From: Fomes fomentarius
Taxonomy: Eukaryota > Basidiomycota > Agaricomycetes > Polyporales > Polyporaceae
DNA: 64,000 nucleotides
Reading direction: 5' to 3'
Assembly: GCA_022606135.1 (NCBI GenBank)
Contig: JABYQN010000010.1
Location: 2,170,001-2,234,000 of the forward strand
In this document: piece after piece, positions 21,623 to 34,439 of the stretch
Layout of the letters: every line of letters begins with the position of its first letter
How positions within the stretch are numbered: the first letter of the stretch is position 1
Notes under the pieces: model-generated
Databases searched by the model: none
Seen by the model: the letters and a program-made list of their open reading frames with translations, nothing else
Told to the model about the DNA's origin: nothing
Position numbers and translations under genes: made by a program

Positions 21623-23707
21623 TCATATCGGTTCTGCAATTGTATACGCCCACAAGGAACCAACTGCACGTTTCACCTGCGAGATCTTCCATCCTGCACT
21701 CTGCGTGAGCTCGTCCATCTCGCGGTACGTCCTCTCTTTCGCGTCAAACATGCCTAGCATCTGCGAGAGAGATTGACGAGTCAGCTAGCGATTCATGTTT
21801 TACGCATATCACGAGCAGGAAGTGATAGTCACCGAGATATCGAGGATGTATCCGTTCGAGCTCGCCCGCCCAAGGTTGGGGAGGAGCGGGGAGCCGTCGG
21901 GGACGAGCGAGCGCACAGCGCCCTCGGACTCCGCGGAGCCCGAGCTCGGCTTGCTATCTTCGTCTATGCAGGCGTAGGCAAGCAAGTTGTCGACGATGAG
22001 CAACTTGGTGTGCGGGCCCGCCGCGTTACGGAGATGTGTGAGGATGCTGAGAACGATGTCAGGAGCAAACGGATGTACGTGAGAGGCGAACACGCACTTG
22101 CGAACGGCCGGGTCGGGCCAGTTGTGCGCGACAGCGCGGAGGAGGAAGACGGTCGGCTGGGTGACGGTGCCGACGCCCGGAACATTGAAAGACTGGTGCG
22201 GCTCGAGGAAGTCCTGTGCGTGGAAGCTGACCCTGCCGGAAGAGAATAGCTCGGCGTGTTTCGATCCCCACGACTGCCACGAGAAGGGTTCGGATATGAA
22301 TGGAGAGAAGAGGATTAGGTACCCGCGTGGGGAAGAACAATCATGAGCAAGGCGTAGCCCACGTACCTGAGGGGCGATGGCTACGACTGGCGCCCTGTCC
22401 TCGACGACGAAGCGGAGGTGAGGGTACGCTTCTGCGAGGATAACAGAGACGGAGCCAATGCCGCCACCAATGTCGACCACCACTGAGTCCTTCGGGAGCT
22501 CTTGCCAGGGGAAACCTAGATAGGCGAGATATGATTAGCACAACGATGTTATTCACTTCCCTGTTCATCGTTTCTGATACATTGTCGCCTACGGGAAAGA
22601 GACGGGCAAGGGACACACCGTGAATGATATTCTCAGCGAGCTCCCAGTACCTTGTGCCATTCATTGCATGACCGAAGCGCAAGAGCCTTTTCTCATTGCC
22701 GGGTTCCTCGAGCCATTCGTAATACTTCTTGTGCGTCTTGAAGGCAAGGTTGAAGGGCGAGGCGTATCCAGTTTCGGGCCCTCCTTCGATGAGCCAGTCC
22801 GAGAGTGCAGTCTGGATCTTCATAACCTCGTCCACACTAGTATGATAACATCTAGAAAGATTAGACTGGGTCAGAACGGAGAGGCGTAAGTACTCACGCC
22901 AAGCCAACAAATGCTGCCACACCATCCGTTTCGTCGTACTTCGTTTCAGGACTGTCGCAGACCAGGCTCAGACAAGCGTTAAGGTAGAAAGCGGATACGC
23001 TCACGAGCTCTTCAGTTGTTCCGTAGATTTGCCAGAGTCGATGAACGAAGAGAGCCGGTTGTTCGCAAACACATCTGGTTTGACCTCGCGGACCCAGTGG
23101 TATGTCGCGAGAAGGCGTAGGATATGGCCTACGCAAGACCGTCATAAGAACAAAAAACATAAGCAAGAAAAGCGCAGGAGCGACGTACTGGTTCTCGAAG
23201 GGTCAATCGCAGGCGCCTGCGGGTTCTGAGCGCGGCGCAGCTCCGTAGCCTTGTTGGCAATATCCTTCACACTCAGCCCGCCTGGACCGGCTTCTCTCAG
23301 GATCTCAACAACGTGTGTTGTCTCCATGAAGTATATGCTTCCCATGAAGTTGCCCTACAGGAGCGTCAATCATGCTATCAGCGAAAAGGTCTCATGCTGG
23401 GGAGGGACCGACGTACGCCATTAACGCCCTCGACGAGCGAGAAGAATGGCTTGTGCACCGTCGCGTTGATCTGGCCGCAAGCTGCGACAATCTGGTTGGC
23501 AGCGCCAAAGACCGTCGGGTCGGTCCGGAGTGCCTCCGACTTCTCCTGGGCTGGTGAGTTCTGTTTGCTGCTGTAGTACGGGACATCGAGTGCGGGGTAG
23601 TCGAGGTCAAGTCCTGTGTTTGCGGACTCAGACTTGTAGGCCTGCTCGATCTCGTCGATGGCAGAGCCTATGACAGCGTGGAGGGCGCGGAGTGAGGCGA
23701 TAGTCAT
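21623..23707 (-). CDS. O-methyltransferase OMT-A (plant-type, SAM-dependent)
   Basis: A multi-exon gene starts at the ATG at 23,707 (MTIASLRALHAVIGSAIDEI) and ends at the TGA at 21,623. Exon 1 is 23,707-23,417; later exons are small with 45-105 nt introns. Order: N-terminal helical dimerisation part, winged-helix part (THVVEILREAGPGGLSVKDI, HILRLLATYHWVREVKPDVF), then the Rossmann SAM domain with VVVDIGGGIGSVSVILAEAY (motif I) and RFVVEDRAPVV. The catalytic base is expected at the His of AVAHNWPDPAVRK. The last exon reads MLGMFDAKERTYREM and GSLWAYTIAEPI. It methylates a hydroxyl, probably on an aromatic or polyketide product; the substrate is unknown. It is the twin of OMT-B just downstream on the same strand. 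Confidence 0.9.
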
Positions 23708-24657
23708 GGTTGGCGTTCGTTCCCAGCTCAGGGCTCTAGTGTGTGTCGGTGGGCTTCAAGCTGTTATATGGTGATGGTGAGAGTGCGCCCGTTACCAAGT
23801 TCTAGATTTGGCCTCCCTCCAACGCGACAATATCTGGATGGGTCCCTGTGCGACAGGCGGATGCAGTAACGGAAAGTATTGAGATCCTGAGAACATGCGA
23901 GCTGAGTTCCTGACATATGAGAACATACGAAGAAGAGTTCGCGCACCTGATTAGGGACCTTATGTAGTCCGGAGGCACTGGAAACCTGTATTCGTGAGAA
24001 ACAGCAACCGAGCGGCGTCCGAACGCCCAACAGGATACCGGACGCCGTCTTCCACATCGGTAAATACGAGGAAAATGCACGTCTTCTGTTACTATCCTGA
24101 CTGCGGGCGAAAAAGCGAAGCACTTGAACGGTTCCAGATGATATTCTGGTATGTTGATAGTAAAGAGATGTGGAAGCACTTACTCATGGCTTAAAAACAG
24201 CGCGGTGTTTCGAACACAGCACAACCGTAACAGAAGGCCATAGCTACGGTCTCGACCAGGTAGGCCTCGGTTTACAACGATGCATGCGGCGGCCGATCCA
24301 TGCACTGCTGTACGTAGTAGCAGTAAACACAGAGTCTTCCTGCCCTGAGCAGCGAGGAAATCCAGGTCTAGAGAACATTGTCGCAAGACACAGGACGTAG
24401 TACTGTAGATAGTAGGAGTGTCTGTACTGGATGCATCACGCTAAGTACCAACTTACTATCAGTTACTTCATGGACTTCCATTTTGGGCACAGGATCACCC
24501 CAATATGCGGTTCGATCCTACGCGATGCAGAAACATTTCGCTTTTTCGTATTCCTACCACAGTACTTATGATTGAGAGGGAATGTTTGTCTCATTCTGGG
24601 TAGTTCTAATTCATACATTGTATACACGCCGCCACACTTCCCAACTCGTTGTAACTC
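23708..24657. other. Intergenic between OMT-A start and OMT-B end
   Basis: Holds the OMT-A promoter (minus strand). No gene or repeat recognised. Confidence 0.4.
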
Positions 24658-26641
24658 TTATATGGGCTCCGCGGTTGTGTAGGCCCACAATGACCCAACT
24701 GTACGCTTGACCCGAGAAATCTTCCACCCGGCGGACTCCAGGAGGGCATCCATTTCACGATATGTCCGCTCCTTAGCGTCAAACATGCCCATCATCTGAA
24801 GGCACCGAAATTATCAAGCTGAGAATCTTCATCATTACAAAAGGTAACTCACAGATATATCCATGACGTATCCGATTGAGCTCGCCCGCCCGAGGTTGGG
24901 GAGGAGTGGAGAGTCGTCTGGGACAAGCGAGCGCACTGGGCCCTCGGACTCTCCGGAAACCGATCCGGCTTTATCGATCTTGCTGTCTTCGTCAATACAT
25001 GCGTATGCGAGCAGGTTGTCTGCTACGAGCAATTGGGTGTGCGGCCCGGCTGCCCGGCGCAAGTGGACGAGGATCCTGCGATACGAGCGGTGATTGAGGA
25101 CGCTCAGTAATAGGATACGCCGCAGTTAGATGAGTGAGGGGAGGGGACTTACTCGCGGACTTCGTCATCCGGCCAGTTGTGCACAACTGCGCGGAGGATG
25201 AACACATTCGGTTGGGATACGGTGCCAAGTTCAGGAACGTCGAGCGTTGTTTGGGGCTCAAAGAAGTCCTGCGCCTGGTAGCTGACCCTACCAGATGCGA
25301 ACAGTTCGGAGTATTTCGATCCCCATGACTATACGAGTGGACGACCGCAATAGAGGAGATGAGATCAATGCCACGAACGCAAAGGTTCGTATCAGAGTAA
25401 CGAACCTGAGGGCCGTTAGCAACGACTGGCGCCCTGTCCTCTACTACGAAGCGCAGGTGCGAGTATGCCTCTGCAAGCATAACGGAGAGCGAACCAATGC
25501 CTCCGCCACAGTCGACCACCACGGAGTCCTTAGGGAGATCGGCCCATGGGAAACCTGTAAATATATCAGCCGTCATCGTCAGGCGGCAAAGGAGGGGTTG
25601 ATTCCGACCATGCTTGATATTCTCTGCGAGTTCCCAGTATCCAGTTCCCGTCATGGCGTGTCCGAAGCGCTGGAGACGCTTCTCATTGCCTGGTTCCTCG
25701 AGCCATTCGTAGTACTTGCGCTTCGACTTGAACGCAGCGTTGAATGGCGCGCGATGCCCACTCACTGGACCGCCTTCGAGCAGCCAGTCTGAGAGCTCGG
25801 TCACGATCTTCGTGACGTCGTCGGTGCTGGTAGGCGAGGTGAGTTCGATTGCAGGTAGCAAGGGCTATGAAAGCTTACGCGAGACCGACGAACGCTGCTG
25901 CGCCATCTGTGCCTTCGTACTTCGATTCTGGCCTGCTCTTGAGCTGCTCGGTCGACTTGCCAGTGTCGATGAAGGACGAGAGATGGTTGTTCGTGAACAC
26001 GTCTGGCTTGACCTCACGCACCCAGTGGAAGGTGGCGAGCATACGCAGGACGTGGCCTAGAACGCAATGTCAATTTAAACTCTGAACATGCGAGCGACCA
26101 GCTCCTGATGCACGTACTAATCCTGGAGGCGTCGAGTTCAGCGGCATCAGGTTTCTTGGCACGGAGTATCTCCGTCGCCTGTGCGGCAATGTCCTTCACA
26201 TGCAATCCAGCAGGACCAGCTTCTCGGAGGATCTCGACGATGTTGGCCGACTCGAAAAACTGCATGCATGCAACGAAGTTTCCCTATGTACAAAGCGCGA
26301 TGTCAGCATATCGCTCAGGGTGATATCCGATGTAGTGAGCAGGGTAGTACTCCGTTGATGCCCTCGAAGAGCAGCAGGAACGGCTTGTGCACCGTCGCTG
26401 TGATCTGTTCGCAGGCAGCGACGATCTGGTTAGTCGCGCCAAAGACCTTCTCGTCTAGCCTCAGCTCCTCGGACTTCTCCACCTCTGGCGGATTCTGCTG
26501 GCTGCTGTAGTATGGGACATCGAGCGAAGGGTAATCGAGGGGGAGGCCGGTGCTCGAGGACTGCTCTTTGTACACCCGCTCGATCTCATCTATCGCGGAT
26601 CCGATAACGGCGTGGAGCGCGCGGAGTGCAGCGACGGTCAT
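24658..26641 (-). CDS. O-methyltransferase OMT-B
   Basis: Same architecture and exon pattern as OMT-A, from the ATG at 26,641 (MTVAALRALHAVIGSAIDEI) to the TAA at 24,658. Visible segments are SANIVEILREAGPAGLHVKD in the winged-helix part, SVVVDCGGGIGSLSVMLAEA (SAM motif I), RFVVEDRAPVVANGPQ and the catalytic-type AVVHNWPDDEVRE. The last exon ends GSLWAYTTAEPI. One intron separates motif I from the SWGSKYSELFASGRVS-type exon. It arose by tandem duplication with OMT-A and probably acts on a related hydroxylated metabolite. No polyketide synthase or other backbone enzyme lies within the window. Confidence 0.9.
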
Positions 26642-28032
26642 GGTGTTGAGCAGGAGCAGGACGTTGCGAGTTGTGTGCAGGCGATCATGTCGGGTTTTAA
26701 TTACAGTCGGAGAGAATGTTCGGAGATGAATGGCTTCCACACTAGCCAGTAAGCGTGAAAGTCTTGATGATCATAGAAGTAGTCGGATGACGGATGTTAT
26801 GTACAGACTCAGGCTGCGATCTCGACAGCCGGAGATTGGATGAAGCGATGGCTGAATATCGACCCTTCCATCGTTCTTCCAGGAACGCAAGCCCCCCTCT
26901 GTATAGCGTTTCTATACCGTCTCATCGGGTACCTGTGTCGATGGAGGCGGATTACGGGAAACACCGCCCAGTTGCCAGCCAGCGCTCGTCAAAGATCAGA
27001 AGGAGAATCCTCACATGGTCAAATGCCTCACGACACTAGTACTGCTGCACAACGTACGTCCCGCACCAAGCTTGCTTCGTTTACGTTTGGTATGTTCTTG
27101 GAACTCATGTCTAGTACTCAGCACTGGCACTGATAAACCTGATTAGAGAGGTGGTATTCACTTATCTGAGCCGTGTTCCAGCTAGCCTGTCTCATGGTAG
27201 AGCATGCTTCGCCTGCTTGAATTATTACCCTGCACCATCGAAGACGCGCGTCCCATTTTTGTAAAACGGGTAATCAGTGTGGTGTTCAAACGTTGACTGG
27301 CAGAGCCGCATGGACACTCACGTCGAAGAAACTTCACGGAAGTGTCACACTGTCACATCAGCATGAGGACAGTACCAGTTCCGAGTCAGTACTCGAGTAT
27401 TCAGTATAGTACTCACTGGTAATGATGATCGGGGAAAGTCGGAGAGTATGCAGACGTCAATAGATATGGGAGATCACGTGTCCGCTGGTTAGATATGATA
27501 CCAGATAAGATTTCCTGGTGGTGGGCGCCACCAGTGGGCCTCCAACTTTGAATCACGACCACGAGCGGATGTTCACTCTCCTCGACCATTGCGGCTGCAC
27601 ACACAATACTTCCTTACATTTGTACCACGTGTTAGTGTGGAACTAACGATTAGCGCGCCAGAGTCGCTCGTCGGATGTTGACAGGTCACCGCACAATGTC
27701 ATCGTGCCTCTGCAGGCCAGGAGAAAGAAGGTGGGTAGCTGGCTCTTATTTTCAGTTGGTGTTCAAACACGCACTCTGTATAGATACTGCAACTGAGCCT
27801 CACATAACGGGCTTGACCAGTGCGCACTTGAGCCGCGTGCTGCGCTCTCTGTTGACATCGCGCTGAGGGAGACCGCTCTGACTGCACCGTGGCGTAACTG
27901 CCTCCTTGCCACAACCCCCTATCTTGAGTTTATCGACATACTAGGTATATATCTGGGCAGGGGAGAGCATGAGCTCATCTTGCTCCCAACGTACCTGTAC
28001 CCTCGTCGTTCGTCTGTACTAGTGCCAGCGTC
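26642..28032. other. Intergenic, no gene recognised
   Basis: Promoter of OMT-B on the left, promoter of the small secreted protein on the right. The middle shows nothing I can name. Confidence 0.4.
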
Positions 28033-28566
28033 ATGCGTACTCCTTCTCATCAGGCTCAGCTCTTCGCTATTACCCTCATACTCGCTTCTGTCGCGGTTCT
28101 AGCGCAGAAATCTGACACAGATGTGTCGGCACCCCCAGGTTGGTCTTCGTTACCTTCTAACCAATATATTTCACTGACTCTCTGAGAACGTGCTGCTTGC
28201 AATGCCTCATTCCTGCCTCCTTTGTTCACATACACTCCACTGGCCCCCTCAGAAACCAGCGTCACTCCCACTGCTACAGAGACCACGGATCTGGTTTCCT
28301 CTACCCCTACCTCCGGGACGAGCAGCCCACTCACTACCAGCTTGCTCGGCACCTCCGGCATTATCCTACCCATCTCACCGCCGTCCACCGACTCTACTAC
28401 GTCACCCGCATCACTCAAGAGCTCACGTGGAACTGAACCGACTACATCTCCAGCTCTCGCTGCGGTGCCCACGACGCTGGAGAATGGTGCAGTGTTAGCG
28501 TCGAGAGCGCTGAGCTGCGAGATCCCGAGCATGGTCATACTCGCGTTAACATTTGTATACATGTGA
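28033..28566 (+). CDS. Small secreted Ser/Thr-rich protein, possibly GPI-anchored
   Basis: Two exons (28033-28138, 28253-28566) join in phase 1 to give 139 aa. The N-terminus, MRTPSHQAQLFAITLILASV, continues VAVLAQKS and looks like a signal peptide cut near AQ. The mature part is a Ser/Thr/Pro-rich stalk (TSVTPTATETTDLVSSTPTS) likely to be O-glycosylated. The C-terminus is hydrophobic (MVILALTFVYM) after a small-residue stretch, as in GPI-anchor signals. The intron is 114 nt, longer than usual here, so a small extra exon cannot be excluded. A cell-wall or surface protein is likely. Confidence 0.6.
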
Positions 28567-29533
28567 TAGATACTGCGGATAGACTGTACATTGTGCCCCG
28601 TACCGCGGTCTGACTATGATGTAGTGGTCCGAGGTTACATAACTTACATATTGGGCTTCTTCAGATCCTGTGCTATTACAGTCGGGGTACTTAATGTGGC
28701 CTCACGACTGACTATGTAAGTTGCGATACTGCGTAATGGGGTCATCTTGACGCTCACGCTACTGCGCAGAGCTTTTCCTCCGAGTCTTCGACCTTCAAGT
28801 TCAGCCTGTACAGGCATCCACCGCCGCCACCACCCCAAGCTGTGCGTCAGCGCGTAGATACATGCAACACATTCACGAGGTGTACTTCACTGAGTGCTAG
28901 CGGCTGCTCAGGTTGGCATGCGGCGTTTGCGTAGTGAGCATTCATCCAAGGATGTGAATGATGCGAATTTGTATTCAAGTAACTCCTTCGCCGACAGAGT
29001 TTTGAAAAACCACGACGGCATCTGGCAAGCATTTCAATTCTCTCGTATACCTCCCATGATTGCACTGTGTAGGTATCTAATCGCTCGTGAGCACAACACT
29101 GGCGTATAGAGTATTTCCAGAACTCGCATCACAGACGGTTCTGGGAGATGTGGCCTTGCCACTTACGATAACGTTCTGAATCAATCCTGAGTCCCTTTTC
29201 AAACGCGCGCGCCGCGCCGGGGTGATCGCTGACGCTCAAGGGTGCTGCGCCGAGACGCGCGGGTCCTCGACGCTCTCCGAGGCTCTGTGTGATGCGCCGA
29301 AGAATCGTTGCGTGCACCGACGGGCGTACTCCGAAAGGGTAATGCAATATTAATCATGGTCTCAGATAGTAGGGGTATACGTGGCAGGATGTATGTCAAC
29401 ATAATAACTGAGGCGCGACGCTGGTCAATTGAGGCGATGTTCAGGCTGTGACGCCGCCCGATACTGACTCGTCGCAGGTACTCAACTTCTTCTCGCAAAT
29501 GCCATCTAACACCCACAAAGAACCACTTCAATC
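28567..29533. other. Intergenic, no gene recognised
   Basis: No domain, repeat or RNA gene recognised. Confidence 0.4.
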
Positions 29534-31354
29534 ATGCCGTGCGTACCACTGTCGTCCCTCCACCGTTCCTCACTGATTTGACATCGGCTCTATTGGCGAT
29601 AGTATCACCTCAAAATCCTGCGACCGATTTCTAGCCAACGAAGATGTCGTCTATGCTGTATTTAAACAGTTCTCTGTAATCCCCAATCCTGTTCACTCAA
29701 TGAGCATCGTGGAGCTCTTCCCTTCCCAAGAATGTCAGGAGACCAAGGAGACACTGGCGAGGGCGGCACGCACGTGTCGAGCTTTCTCGGAACCGGCAGC
29801 CAGAGTCCTATGGAGTGTGATGGACTCCGGGCTTCTTTCCCTTCTCCTAACCTTCTCGAACCTGCAGCGGCGGGAGTACGACAAAGAGGTTTGGGCAGGA
29901 ATGACAATCAAGTAAGTTGAATTTGTGAGTCGCTGAGCTTCAAAATCACTTGCACAACATGCTAAAGCTGCATTTGCAGGAGCTCGTCGGCGGGATTAGT
30001 ACTGACGCTCAGTGGAGGCGATTCAGCCGCCTTGCCTCTCGGGTCCGGTGCTTCATGCACGGCGCGCCCTTGGGTACTAGCGCTCTGAGTGCCGTTGTCG
30101 CACGTTATGAACAGCAGCGCAACCCGCTCTTTCCAAACCTCGTGATCTTCTCTTGGCCGGAGTCAAACGGAGAACCACTGCAACAAAGACTTCTCCGACT
30201 CTTATGCAGTCCATCCCCCCAATTCCTCTTCTATTTTTGCGGTTCCCACCCATCCGGAGAAGACGGCATCCCGCGAAACACTGACTTGTCTTTGGTCGCG
30301 GAGATAGCTCCTGAAGGATTCCTCCATTTTCGGGTCGAGAACGGCGATATCCCTCACGGGTTTGGCAGCCCTTTGCTCCGATTCAGAGCACTGCGATCAC
30401 TTCATTTGTTTGTGGGCATGGACGACACACTAGACCAACACCTCGCTACCCTTGCTCACCTTCAGTATCTCCATTCGTCCGGAGTGTATCATCCTTTAAG
30501 TCCAAAACCCACTTCCCATTCCAAACCGCCGGGTGGGTACCCTGCGCTTCGCAGACTGGAGATGGTGAACTCACATCCTCCAAATGAGCTTGTCGGTACA
30601 CTAGCGCGGATTTCTTCACCCTTCCTCATGCACTTAGAGCTCGTCACCACTGTGATCGAAAAAGTGGAGATTGTCGCCTTCATTGAGCCGATGTGCTTAC
30701 TAGAGGTAGTACAGCATCTCAAGCACTTCCACCTGCTTGTCTGTTAGGACTGCCTATCCATAGATCCCCCGAGCGGATGAACTTCATATATTTGCCGACT
30801 TCGCCCGTGGTCTGCTCCGTCTGCGACACGTGGAGAACTTCCACCTGCAGACGGTACCTTGGACGCTGACCATCACCGATAAGGACATCACACAAATAGC
30901 AGGCGCATGGCCTAATCTTGTCGCGCTGGAAATATCTTTCGATGCGACGATGTACATTCACCCCCAGGATATCACCCGGATCGTCCGTCCTTCCATCGTT
31001 TCATTTGCCTCCCTTGCACAGGCCTGTCCGCGGCTCGAACTCCTTGACGTCGAAGTTGCGGACATATTCGAGGAGGACGTGGCACGCCTGGAAGTGGCGC
31101 AGGCTCTCTCCACTGTATCTGCAACACGGACTCTAGCACTTAGGGAGATCACATTTGCGCGCAACGATCCCAAATATTGCGTCGTACTCTCTGAGGACCT
31201 GGACCGCCTCGCGCGTGTACTCCGTCAAGTCTTTTCTGGGCTTGGAGGGCTGGGTTGGCATCTACGGATGTACGATGACGAGTCAATTGGGGCGGAGTGG
31301 AGGTCGGACCCGAGGAAGAACCTACCGCTATTTCTCGAGAAGCTGCAGGCGTGA
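29534..31354 (+). pseudogene. Divergent F-box/LRR gene, probably broken
   Basis: A likely start at 29,534 (ATGCC, then a 64 nt intron with GTGCGT donor) joins to an exon reading SCDRFLANEDVVYAVFKQFS and TLARAARTCRAFSEPAARVL, a clear F-box relative of the array genes. Exon 2 ends near a GTAAGT at 29,912, but the phase does not fit the next exon (ELVGGISTDAQWRRFSRLAS from 29,980). A second frame break occurs at about 30,745-30,770, after EVVQHLKHFHLLV. The LRR-like part then stays open to the TGA at 31,352 (LRHVENFHLQ, RLELLDVEVADIFEEDVARL, FLEKLQA). Two independent breaks suggest a pseudogene, though an unusual intron could rescue the second. It lacks the conserved last exon of the array genes. 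Confidence 0.6.
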
Positions 31355-32770
31355 CTGTGTATGTATGATGAGTATATTTGGTTAATCTCTGTCTTGAATA
31401 ATCATGACCATGCTATAGCGGGACATATACATACACTATGCATTACTACTCTTCTTTATTCTAGCTTGAGAGGTATGCGTTCAGTCTAGCGCTCCTATCT
31501 AGGTGCTTGTAAGCCAAATTCTCATTGAGAAACAATATCTAGGCTTTTGAACATCGGGTAAGAGAGGTAGTTAAGAGAGGAGGGAAGTTAGAACATAGAA
31601 GACTAGGGACGTGTCGTCATCGGCATCCGCGTCGAAATCGGGGAGATGCCCTCGAAATTTGGACCCTGTCAAAGGAGCTGAAGCAATTGATGGTCACCTC
31701 TGACTGGGCGGATGCTGATGTACGAAAGAGACAGGAACGTATGCTTCTATGACCATGTGAACCTAAGTAGGAAGCATCGCTGCTGACGAGAGCCTAATGT
31801 ATCGCCTCTAATACTAGTATCAATATCAGTACCGTACATACTTGACACGTACGGCTAAATCATAGCACTGTACTGAGAGTCACTGGTGCCAGTCGTGATA
31901 ATCAATGCAAACGGAGCTCCTACAAAGATAGACGAGAGACCTCTGAATGGGTGATGAGCGGGTTTTGTTTGTACATGTTAGGATCTCAAGCCATCGGCCT
32001 TGACGGCGTTCCCTTTCCGGACCACAACTTGGACCACAACCTCAGTCAGCACTGAGCAATGCTCTCCAATTCCCAACTCAAGTGTACTAGATCAACCACT
32101 AGCTTATTATTGCGCTTAACGGTGTTCCTCAGGATGTAGTCGACCGCTGCACAATCTTCACGTCGCAACGTGGCGCACAAGAGGACAACGCGGGACAGCA
32201 CGCGGGACTTTGGGAGATTATCGGCTGTTGGAGTTGGCTAGTAAAGGTAATTTTTGCCCGAGTTAGAATGTGCGTGGTCGAAGGCTGGTCTATAACTGCG
32301 GTGAGTACAACTGTCGTTGGTTTCACACTTGGCGTGTCGTGACTCGGGCAAACAAACACTGACGTGCACAGGCAAGTCGCGTGTTCATCATCTACGCACT
32401 TGCAATTACCTTCCCCCCCTTTTTTCAGAGTGAGAACAGAAGGTACAGAGCTGTCGAAGCTGGCACTGTGCTGGAGGCTGAAGATGGCAACGGTTGGCCC
32501 CTCACCTATCAATTGTCAATGCTGACCTCTCTTATTTGGTGTGTAGAAATGTCATCTGTCCCGTCATTAGGGCTCGTGTAAGATGTTTGAGATGCGTCTC
32601 ATCCTAGACGTCAAGTTTCCGATGCCTGTAAGTATCGGCGTTCTTCTCCTCGTGCCTTCGCTCGTCCGAGTTTCTCCTCCTAGCAGTTAGTGGAGAGACA
32701 CCGTCGTTCCCCATGCATCTGCCCCTTACGACTTCTGCTTTGTCATCACGCGTCGCGGCGGGTTAATCAA
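31355..32770. other. Intergenic, no gene recognised
   Basis: About 1.4 kb, somewhat more AT-rich than its surroundings, with no long open frame and no recognised repeat. Confidence 0.4.
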
Positions 32771-32778
32771 GGTTCAAT

Positions 32779-33100
32779 GTGTTCTCTCCGACGGCTTCGG
32801 GTCACTTCTGTGCATCTCATCCTGAATGTGACGCTGCTGCGGTGCTCCAGGTGACACCGGATAAGGCAACTTTGTCAAATGTAGTGGATGTCTTCGCTTC
32901 TCCCCAACTGAGAGAACATGTTGACGTATGGGTCAAATACACAATGTATCGCGCAGGCGCCTCAGGACGCGTCGGGTCCACTCGCCCATTTAGAAATCTG
33001 ACTCATGGGCTCCGCATGCCGTGGTGCTCTACGTGAAGCACGGGAGACTGGAGCAGGAGGGCATCGCGGACGATGATGAGGCCGTGATTACCTTGAGAAG
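32779..33100 (+). pseudogene. Deaminase-like N-terminal fragment
   Basis: The frame reads SHPECDAAAVLQVTPDKATL and FASPQLREHVDVWVKY. This matches the N-terminal part of the 6,863 gene (MHPACDRAAATVEQ ... ASPQLRDEIQRCI) and, more weakly, HPQCDSA of the 788 gene. It is cut off after about 70 codons by a frame change. No HAE/CxxC region follows in frame. Confidence 0.55.
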
Positions 33101-33109
33101 CTGCATGAC

Positions 33110-33535
33110 GACTCTGCTTCCGATACATCTTCCGATTTCCCAGAGTGTGTGGAAAAGCTATGCCTCGTTGCATGTACCTTCAGGCCCTTCAGCATCTTGC
33201 CGAGCACGAAGAGGTCGGAAAGAATATTGCATTCGACGATAATCTTGGAAGTGGGTTTAGCTGCATGGTGTGCCACGCGATAGTTGAATGCTATCGACTC
33301 CACATGGCCCTCTGCGCTCCCTTGGGTACAAATCACAGTGCTTCGAAGGTGGTTGAAGGTGTTCCAGCTTGTGCTGACTAAGCTAAGTCACCCGCTATAG
33401 CGCATAAGCTCACGCTGCCATGAACTGATTGATCTGTCACCATATCGAGCCCTTCGTCGACCCTACTTCTCACGATGTGGTCATCGACAATTGGAAGTCG
33501 TCGGGGTACTCCACCACCAGCCCTTGAGACATGGT
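33110..33535 (+). pseudogene. Unassigned conserved relic (third copy)
   Basis: Matches 54,080-54,500 and its inverted copy at 11,800-12,210. Landmarks are the GACTCTGCTTCCGAT block, the YLQALQHLAEHEEVGKNIA stretch (about 33,170-33,230), the CTATAGC block near 33,395, and VVIDNWKSSGYST (about 33,480). Frames do not join. Because it directly follows a deaminase N-terminal fragment, the block may derive from a deaminase-family gene. Confidence 0.4.
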
Positions 33536-33539
33536 CATT

Positions 33540-34439
33540 GGTCTGAGTTGGTGCTCTGAACCTGATGCACAGATAGGTTGAGACCGAGACCGACCATTTA
33601 CACCATCGTCGTGCACTCCTCCGGCATTCCGTCGATTATGCGATCGATCAATGTCCTTGGAACCGGACGGGCGTTCATGTTATGCGGGTCGACAACACGG
33701 TTGTGCGGCTGTGGATGTGCCCGTGGAACCGCTGTCAGGAATGTCCATAGGTGGAGCTGGCGAAGGGCGGTGTTCGATGATGTGAGAATGCGCTACTGAA
33801 GGGTGTGGAGATGAGGGGAAGTACACGACTGAGGAGAATGGGGCAGCCTCGGCTCCATGCACGGGAGGGAGTCAAGAGATGCAGAATCCGACTGGAAGAG
33901 TCTTCCCCCAGGTACTCATCCAACCACGAACTATTCACGTAAAAGGCGTCCTTTGTGCTCCACGCCTCAAGACGAATACAGTTCACAGCGGTCCAGAAAG
34001 GTACACGAAGAGCCTTGCACTCTTCTCAGGTGAGCATCGCGTTTACTGCTCTGCCCCGGCCTTCTCTTCTGAATTACTTGGTATCCGATGTTCCGATCGT
34101 TCTTTGGAGCAGATATATAGCCACTCTTGACACAGTTCATCCGCTGGCGGCTGCAACTGCTTCGGTAAGATGATCGCGATACGCCAACAACGCCAGTCAG
34201 GATATATGATTGCTTTCTTCTTATGCCTGCTCTCATGCGCCTATTCCCCAGATTCAAAGTAGGTTCTGGGGTAACTGACAATGGACTGAGAATTTCGCCG
34301 CTTCAGCGAGATGCCTTCCGTTTTGGTATAGCCGCTATATGTATGTCGTCACCTGGTGCGGTCTCTTTTCTCATCCGATTGCTCTGCTGTTGCTGATAAA
34401 ACCAGACAGGGAGTCCGCCTACGAAAGTGCACACCCAGT
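33540..34439. other. Intergenic, promoter of OMT-C
   Basis: No gene recognised. The right end holds the leader of OMT-C. Confidence 0.4.

Noticed and set aside
30700..30780. Intron rescuing the frame break in the 29,534 F-box gene
   Set aside because: A GTAGTA...ATAG intron of 58 bases fits the phase, but it would remove VVQHLKHFHLL, which matches coding sequence in the paralogues. A frameshift is more likely.
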